A program made the position numbers and the translations under genes. A DNA stretch of 64,000 nt from Eubacteriaceae bacterium. Lineage in GTDB: Bacteria; Bacillota; Clostridia; Peptostreptococcales; Anaerovoracaceae. The DNA is taken from the NCBI GenBank assembly GCA_902362805.1, contig CABIXY010000008.1:90753-154752 (forward strand), read 5' to 3'. Positions 59,092-64,000 of this stretch are shown here, piece by piece; position 1 is the stretch's first letter; each line of letters begins with the position of its first letter. The notes under the pieces were generated by a model. The model made no database searches and had not been told where the DNA came from. It was given only the letters and a program-made list of their open reading frames with translations.

Positions 59092-59712
59092 ATGGCAAGA
59101 TATACAGATGCTAACTGCAGATTATGCAGAAGAGAAGGCCAAAAGCTTTTCTTAAAGGGTGAAAGATGCTATAGCAGCAAATGCGCTATCGAAAAGAGAA
59201 ATTACGCTCCTGGACAGCACGGTCAGGCTAGAAAGAAGACTTCCGACTACGGACTGCAGCTGAGAGAAAAGCAGAAGACAAAGAGATTTTATGGAATGCA
59301 GGAAAAGCAGTTCAGAAATTTATTTGATAAAGCAGAGAGAAGACAGGGTAAGACAGGTGATAACTTACTTATCTTATTAGAGACAAGACTGGACAATGCT
59401 GTTTACAGACTTGGATTTGCTTCCTCAAGAAAAGAAGCAAGACAGCTTGTTGTGCACGGTCACTTTACTGTTAACGGAAAGAAAGCAACAGCTCCAGCGA
59501 TGGAACTGAAGGCTGGAGACGTGATCAAAGTAAAAGAAAAGAGCACAAACTCACCGAAGTTCAAAGAAATCAAAGAAATGTCAATCACAGTACCTTCATG
59601 GTTGGCAGTAGATGTTGAAAAACTAGAAGGTAAAGTTGTTGCTATGCCAAGAAGAGAGGACATCGATACTCCTGTTGCAGAGCACTTAATCGTCGAATTG
59701 TACTCCAAATAA
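59092..59712 (+). CDS. rpsD: Ribosomal protein S4
   Basis: 16S assembly initiator. [20 protein letters not shown] and [15 protein letters not shown] provide a four-cysteine zinc site, then [19 protein letters not shown] and the S4 domain [20 protein letters not shown]; 206 residues. In Bacillus subtilis S4 represses its own gene by binding its leader; hairpins here lie after the gene, before rpoA. Confidence 0.98.
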   Translation: MARYTDANCRLCRREGQKLFLKGERCYSSKCAIEKRNYAPGQHGQARKKTSDYGLQLREKQKTKRFYGMQEKQFRNLFDKAERRQGKTGDNLLILLETRLDNAVYRLGFASSRKEARQLVVHGHFTVNGKKATAPAMELKAGDVIKVKEKSTNSPKFKEIKEMSITVPSWLAVDVEKLEGKVVAMPRREDIDTPVAEHLIVELYSK

Positions 59713-59716
59713 GAAC

Positions 59717-59810
59717 CTGTCAAGGGTCGGGTAGTATTTACTTCGTAAATCTCCACCCTTAAGCCCTTGACAGAACCTTGTTACGGGGCGTAAAAAGGTT
59801 AACCCCGTAA
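59717..59810 (+). promoter_or_regulatory. Two strong hairpins between rpsD and rpoA
   Basis: CTGTCAAGGG (59717-59726) / CCCTTGACAG (59764-59773) encloses ATTTAC/GTAAAT; TTACGGGG (59781-59788) / CCCCGTAA (59803-59810) follows. Neither ends in a T run, so they are more likely processing or attenuation structures than a full terminator. The 142-base gap is otherwise empty. Confidence 0.6.
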
Positions 59811-59854
59811 TAATATAAGTTTTTGCAAAACTTGGAATTAAGGAGGGTTTTTTA

Positions 59855-60799
59855 GTGATAGAAATCGAAAAACCAACAATAACTAAATTTGTGGATGAAG
59901 ACGGTACCTATGGCAAATTTGTCGTAGAACCTCTTGAAAGAGGTTATGGTACGACTCTTGGAAACTGCATGAGGAGAATCCTGCTCAGTTCACTACCAGG
60001 GGCCGCTGTAACATCTGTAAAAATCGACGGAATACTTCACGAGTTTTCAACTATACCAGGTGTCAAAGAAGACGTAACAGAAATCATCTTAAACTTAAAG
60101 AAACTTGCTGTAAGGCTGAATGGCGAGAACACGAAGAGAGTGATTATCAATGCAGTAGGACCAAAAGAGGTCACTGCTGCTGATATCATCGGCGATTCGG
60201 AGATGGAGATTTTTAATCCGGAACTACACATCGCAACTCTTGAGGAGAACGCTACCCTTGTTATGGAAATTAACCTCGCCAGAGGCAGAGGCTATGTGCC
60301 AGCTGACCAGAACAAGACGGAGAGCACCCCGATTTCAGTGATTCCAGTTGACTCAATCTATACACCAGTGAGAAAAGTTAACTATACAGTAGAGAATACG
60401 AGAGTTGGTCAGGTAACTGACTTTGATAGATTAAATCTTGAAATCTGGACTGACGGATCAATCACACCAGAAGAAGGCGTATCAATTGGAGCAAAGATTA
60501 TGCAGGAGCATCTGAATCTCTTTATCCAGCTTGATGACTCCACTGACGGAATGGAAATCATGGTTGAGAAGGAAGAAGACCAGAAAGAAAAAGCTCTGGA
60601 GATGACAATTGAAGAATTAGAACTTTCCGTTCGTTCTTTCAACTGTCTGAAGAGAGCAGCTATCAACACTGTCGAAGAATTGACAGAGCGTAGCGAAGAG
60701 GATATGATGAAGGTTAGAAACCTTGGTAAGAAATCTCTTGACGAAGTTAAAGCAAAATTAGAAGAACTGGGACTTGGACTAAAACCTAGTGACGATTAA
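59855..60799 (+). CDS. rpoA: RNA polymerase alpha subunit
   Basis: Alpha subunit that starts RNA polymerase assembly and contacts UP elements. N-terminal domain with [31 protein letters not shown] in family order, linker near residue 235, and C-terminal domain [20 protein letters not shown] and [17 protein letters not shown]; 314 residues. The start is GTG at 59855, behind AAGGAGGG. Confidence 0.99.
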   Translation: MIEIEKPTITKFVDEDGTYGKFVVEPLERGYGTTLGNCMRRILLSSLPGAAVTSVKIDGILHEFSTIPGVKEDVTEIILNLKKLAVRLNGENTKRVIINAVGPKEVTAADIIGDSEMEIFNPELHIATLEENATLVMEINLARGRGYVPADQNKTESTPISVIPVDSIYTPVRKVNYTVENTRVGQVTDFDRLNLEIWTDGSITPEEGVSIGAKIMQEHLNLFIQLDDSTDGMEIMVEKEEDQKEKALEMTIEELELSVRSFNCLKRAAINTVEELTERSEEDMMKVRNLGKKSLDEVKAKLEELGLGLKPSDD

Positions 60800-60819
60800 G
60801 TACAGAAAGGAGAATTGAT

Positions 60820-61161
60820 ATGCCAGGATATAGAAAACTGGGCAGACCGACTGCTCACAGAAAAGCGATGCTGAGAAATCTGGTCACTGACTTACTCAGA
60901 GACGGAAGAATCTCAACAACTGACTGCAGAGCGAAGGAAGCCAGAAGAGAAGCAGAAAAGATGATTACTCTTGCAAAACGTGGCGATCTTCACGCAAGAA
61001 GACAGGTATTGGCTTACGTTTATGATGAAGACGTAGTTTCAAAGTTATTCGATGAAATAGCTCCTAAGTATGCTGATAGAAATGGCGGATATACAAGAAT
61101 TCTGAAGTTAGGACCTAGAAGAGGCGATAACGCTGAGGTCGTATTCTTGGAATTAGTATAG
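60820..61161 (+). CDS. rplQ: Ribosomal protein L17
   Basis: Large-subunit tunnel-exit protein. [40 protein letters not shown] and the end [13 protein letters not shown] are typical; 113 residues. AAAGGAG precedes the ATG. Last gene of the alpha operon; in many Clostridia ecfA1-ecfA2-ecfT-truA follow here, but in this genome the ecf genes lie 42 kb away. Confidence 0.98.
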   Translation: MPGYRKLGRPTAHRKAMLRNLVTDLLRDGRISTTDCRAKEARREAEKMITLAKRGDLHARRQVLAYVYDEDVVSKLFDEIAPKYADRNGGYTRILKLGPRRGDNAEVVFLELV

Positions 61162-61175
61162 AAAGTCAGATGAAT

Positions 61176-61216
61176 ACCCCCTGTGGACTGTTAAAAGCAG
61201 CACACAGGGGGTTTTT
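61176..61216 (+). terminator. Terminator of ribosomal operon
   Basis: ACCCCCTGTG (61176-61185) / CACAGGGGGT (61203-61212) followed by TTTT. Confidence 0.92.
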
Positions 61217-61274
61217 GCGTTCAATGAAGACTTCTCATCATCGGAGAAAGCTCCACGTCTCCGGAAGAAAATAG

Positions 61275-61329
61275 TTGACATTTATACAGGAAGGTGCTAT
61301 ATTGAATTTAGATATATCGAATATAGATA
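61275..61329 (+). promoter_or_regulatory. Promoter with overlapping 15-base direct repeats
   Basis: TTGACA (61275-61280), 17 bases, TATATT (61298-61303). ATATTGAATTTAGATA (61299-61314) and ATATCGAATATAGATA (61314-61329) are direct repeats with period 15 covering the -10 and start site, probably regulator sites (PadR-like context). Confidence 0.65.
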
Positions 61330-61387
61330 CAAAAGAGTTTGAGGTGATAACATCATTGGACCGAAGGCAAATGAAAGAGGTGATTCC

Positions 61388-62236
61388 ATGAATTATAAAA
61401 TTGAGCTATGGAAATACAGCCCGCTGAACACTGCAGCTTGGGAGAAAAAATTGAATGAGCGGGCAAAGCAGGGCTGGCGATTCTGTGCAAAAAGTGTGAC
61501 ACCACCTCAATTTGCCCTTTTTAAAAGGTCAGAGAACAGAGGAACGAGATATACCGTAGACTTCTATAAAAGCAAATCACTAGGTTATGAGTACGAGGAA
61601 GACCTCGCTGGATTTATTGATTTCTATCAACAGTTGGGATGGAAACTGATTTATAAGGATAGAGACGGATACTATATCTTTGAAGGCGACGAAGGAGCTG
61701 ATCCGCCGCCAGCCTATCAGAGCGAAGAAGAACGAAGAGTGCAAAGCAGGGTTCATATCGGCATTGGAAATGATGTATTGTTCCTTCTCACACTTGCATT
61801 TTGGGGAGTCTTTTGGATCATAGAAGATGCTTTTCCCCTGCTGCTGAATACTAGATTACTGGTACCCGTCACGGGGCTCTTCCTTTTGGGCATAATGAGG
61901 TCCATGATAAATATCGTCTATGTGAAAGGCCGGGGGAGTGTAAAACTAATAAAGGCACAGGATTTACAGAACCGGCTGTGCGGAATATTTGTGTTTATTA
62001 TGCTTGCATATAGCATGTTCTTGTCGGCGAAGATGATTGCTCTGGGCGAATTTACGGAAGCCTGGAATCTTGCAGTCGGAGAATTGTATTATCGGCTGTT
62101 ACTGATTTCGATGCCGATGGCAGTACCATTTTTCTTGTTGGGGCAGATATTGACCTTGATCCCGAAGAAACTGCTGCTCGGAGATATTTTTTATGTTATG
62201 GCAGTAATTTGTGCTGCTGAGGCATTTGGCGTATAG
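61388..62236 (+). CDS. DUF2812 membrane protein
   Basis: 282-residue protein. An N-terminal DUF2812 domain (residues 1-100: KIELWKYSPLNTAAWEKKLN, AKQGWRF, YYIFEGDE) is followed by about four membrane segments (residues 130-280). Such proteins are usually encoded next to a PadR-type repressor and respond to membrane stress; the PadR gene is missing here. A 15-codon GTG frame containing DRRQMKE overlaps its start by four bases and may be a remnant or leader peptide. GAGGTGATTCC precedes the ATG. Confidence 0.8.
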   Translation: MNYKIELWKYSPLNTAAWEKKLNERAKQGWRFCAKSVTPPQFALFKRSENRGTRYTVDFYKSKSLGYEYEEDLAGFIDFYQQLGWKLIYKDRDGYYIFEGDEGADPPPAYQSEEERRVQSRVHIGIGNDVLFLLTLAFWGVFWIIEDAFPLLLNTRLLVPVTGLFLLGIMRSMINIVYVKGRGSVKLIKAQDLQNRLCGIFVFIMLAYSMFLSAKMIALGEFTEAWNLAVGELYYRLLLISMPMAVPFFLLGQILTLIPKKLLLGDIFYVMAVICAAEAFGV

Positions 62237-62281
62237 AGAACAGACGAACTTCAGTCTGTAGTGCCGGGATCCGGTTAACTG

Positions 62282-62314
62282 AAAAGCTTTTGGACTATGC
62301 CAGGAGCTTTTTTT
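62282..62314 (+). terminator. Terminator of DUF2812 gene
   Basis: AAAAGCT (62282-62288) / AGCTTTT (62305-62311) with inner TGG/CCA, then TTT. The rest of the 236-base gap has a small CAGAC/GTCTG hairpin and no gene. Confidence 0.7.
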
Positions 62315-62472
62315 AGCTGCTTTTGGTACTTTAAATGTCAGTATATTTCCAGTAGACTGCCATTACAGCAGACTTTAACTTGATGTTTACATTGGCAATC
62401 GGCTTCTGTGAGAAAAGAGGCTGCCAGAGGCAGTAAGGTCTATAGAGTATAAATTTTGATGAGGTGAAAGCT

Positions 62473-63669
62473 ATGTTGGTTTTAAGAAATGCACGTTTGA
62501 TTCCGGAATTGACGGAAGACTACGAGGAGCGCTATGGTGATGTTGTCGTCGACGAAGGTCTGATTCAGGAGATCAGGCCAGCAAAAAGTGTTTCGGCACC
62601 GGAGAATAAGCTCATCGATATGAGTGGGAAGACTTTGATGCCAGGTTTGATTGAGGCCCACCTTCATCTAGATCTTTGCGGCAAAAACACCTTTGAAGAA
62701 AATGTGGAACCGGATTCCTATCGTATCATGCGTTGTCTGCGCCTAGCACAAGAAAATTTGAAACAGGGATATACAACGATTCGCGATGTTGGTGATAGAA
62801 GTAATATCACCATCGGTATGGCAAAAGCCATAAATGAAGGTATGATTATGGGACCAGATATTTTGACTAGCGGAATGATTATCTCCCCAACAGAAATGGG
62901 CAATGATTACTTTGGCGATATGTACGCGGAGGCAAATTCCCCCTGCGAGTTCACAAAAGCTGTCCGAAGACAGTATCAGCTGGGAGCGGACTGGATCAAG
63001 ATTATGGGAACTGGTGCAGTCATGAATCCGGGAGGCGAACCCGGAATGCCAATCATCTATGAGGAAGAACTGCAGGCGGCAGTGAGGGCGGCTGACTATG
63101 TCGGGCTCCCTGTGGCGGTACACTGCCATGGCACCGAGGCGATTAAAATGTGTATACGCAGCGGCGTAAGAACTGTAGAACACTCGTCCATTATGGATGA
63201 AGAATGTATTAGAATGTATAAGAGTTCTGAGACATCTTTCCCAATGCCTACGTTATCCCCGATGGTGAATTTTCTCGAGTTTCCTGAGGACAAGCCGGTT
63301 CATTATGTAGAAAAAGCGAAAAAAATGATCGATATTCTGATAGAGGGGCAGCGTGCGTGCAAAGAGAGTGGAATCAAAATCGGTTGGGCGACCGACGCGG
63401 GGGTTTATGAAGGAAGCCATGGCAATGGAATTTATGAGTTCCGTGCAAGAGTGAATCTGGTAGGATTTACGCCATTGGAGACGTTGATGCAAGCGACAAA
63501 GAATAATGCAGAGATTTTAATGATTGACGATAAAGTAGGAACCATAAAGTGCGGGAAACGTGCCAACCTTGTTGCCTTTGATGGGAATCCAGATGAAACC
63601 ATTGAAGCTCTCAGCGATGTTGCGCTGGTCCTCAAAGCCGGTAAAATCGTGCGGGGTCACTTACTCTAA
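62473..63669 (+). CDS. Metal-dependent amidohydrolase (imidazolonepropionase/prolidase-like)
   Basis: TIM-barrel amidohydrolase of 398 residues. Metal-site residues are EAHLHLDL (HxH), DWIKIMGTGA (bridging Lys), AVHCHG, VEHSS and ATDAG in the usual order; an N-terminal and C-terminal beta-sandwich (VLRNARLI and KCGKRANLVAFDGNPDE) flank the barrel. The group includes Xaa-Pro dipeptidase-like and ochratoxinase-like hydrolases of amides and dipeptides. The ATG at 62473 is six bases after GAGGTG; the GTG inside that site is not used. Single gene; substrate unknown. Confidence 0.85.
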   Translation: MLVLRNARLIPELTEDYEERYGDVVVDEGLIQEIRPAKSVSAPENKLIDMSGKTLMPGLIEAHLHLDLCGKNTFEENVEPDSYRIMRCLRLAQENLKQGYTTIRDVGDRSNITIGMAKAINEGMIMGPDILTSGMIISPTEMGNDYFGDMYAEANSPCEFTKAVRRQYQLGADWIKIMGTGAVMNPGGEPGMPIIYEEELQAAVRAADYVGLPVAVHCHGTEAIKMCIRSGVRTVEHSSIMDEECIRMYKSSETSFPMPTLSPMVNFLEFPEDKPVHYVEKAKKMIDILIEGQRACKESGIKIGWATDAGVYEGSHGNGIYEFRARVNLVGFTPLETLMQATKNNAEILMIDDKVGTIKCGKRANLVAFDGNPDETIEALSDVALVLKAGKIVRGHLL

Positions 63670-63719
63670 ACACGATTACAAGATATATCCAATATTTGTC
63701 GAAAAAGGTCAAAAAACAG

Positions 63720-63919
63720 TTGACATATGGTAAAATGAATGATAATATATTAAAGCTGTCTCAATTACAGCGCGTCAACAAAACCTGGGGACAGGAAAAA
63801 AGCGTTGACAAGCACAACATGAGATGGTATAATATACAAGCTATCAACTTATCCCGTCAATATGTTTTTTATAAATGAATAAAAAAGCACTTGACAAAGA
63901 AGAGTAAAGATGGTAGAAT
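63720..63919 (+). promoter_or_regulatory. Three tandem strong promoters reading out of the window
   Basis: P1 TTGACA 63720-63725 / TAATAT 63743-63748; P2 TTGACA 63805-63810 / TATAAT 63828-63833; P3 TTGACA 63891-63896 / TAGAAT 63914-63919, each with exactly 17 bases between and 85-86 bases apart. P2 and P3 have TGG before the -10. Region 63670-64000 shows no gene. A stem CTGTCA (63927-63932) / TGACAG (63979-63984) follows P3, like the processing stem of a stable RNA leader, so an rRNA or tRNA operon may begin beyond the end. Confidence 0.7.
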
Positions 63920-64000
63920 AATCAAGCTGTCAGAGAGCGGCGGCAGGCACGGGCGAGAAAAAGCCGGAAGAAAGTGCTTGACAGAGCAGCCTCCCAAGTG

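Overview
The window looks like chromosomal DNA of an anaerobic, low-to-moderate GC Gram-positive bacterium of the class Clostridia. The evidence is a complete S10-spc-alpha ribosomal protein cluster in Firmicutes order with a four-cysteine S14, sporulation-type genes (sigH, a SpoIIQ-like LytM protein, a SpoVB/MurJ-like flippase), an anaerobe oxidative-stress set (superoxide reductase, rubrerythrin, Fur-family regulator), an iron-sulfur ene-reductase and a shared ECF vitamin-transport module. A peptidyl-anaerobe family such as Anaerovoracaceae is possible but is only an impression. No phage, insertion sequence or CRISPR array was recognised.

Layout. 1-7951: cyclophilin fragment, cysE-cysS-mrnC-thyA-folA-rlmB-sigH, a GNAT acetyltransferase, then tRNA-Thr and tuf. 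7952-8871: about 900 bases without a gene, holding a structured repeat, a 133-base inverted-repeat element and a strictly phased array of TGCGTAAC-like sites before a dicarboxylate/glutamate-type symporter gene. 10153-15035: a large secreted M14 peptidase gene (minus strand, with a cre site) and a divergent diguanylate cyclase gene. 15211-24668: YitT protein, a 40-residue small protein, ecfA1-ecfA2-ecfT-trmB, SpoIIQ-like protein, aminotransferase, flavodoxin-ferredoxin protein, psuG and exoA. 24669-25091: two small transcription-unit candidates, one of them probably a free-standing structured RNA. 25092-29733: a tight operon joining a flavin/ferredoxin protein, a betaine-type ABC transporter, a zinc macrodomain and a SirTM sirtuin. 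29885-37956: lipoprotein, FMN reductase-like protein, LysR regulator with an ene-reductase, phosphoesterase, VOC protein, a YdbC/PC4-like protein and small membrane or cysteine-rich proteins. 38012-44805: a TGS-uridine-kinase-like fusion with psuK, the oxidative-stress genes with a Fur box, a DUF2284 protein and the flippase. 45086-61216: the S10-spc-alpha operons through rplQ. 61275-64000: a DUF2812 membrane protein, an amidohydrolase and a tandem promoter array reading out of the window.

How the genes fit together. ThyA consumes methylene-tetrahydrofolate and makes dihydrofolate, which the adjacent FolA recycles. PsuG and PsuK form a pseudouridine catabolic pair although they lie 16 kb apart. 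Desulfoferrodoxin, the Fur-family regulator and rubrerythrin form one oxygen and peroxide defence block. The macrodomain and SirTM would remove and add ADP-ribose, but the usual GcvH-L/LplA partners are absent here and the pair is instead translationally chained to an osmolyte or thiol-betaine transporter.

The most unusual signals are non-coding: a structured element in three diverged copies with compensatory base changes (one copy inside the S10 operon), a nine-site array with an exact 94-base unit, a 21-base identical leader motif before two unrelated genes, and the RNA candidate at 24785-25003.
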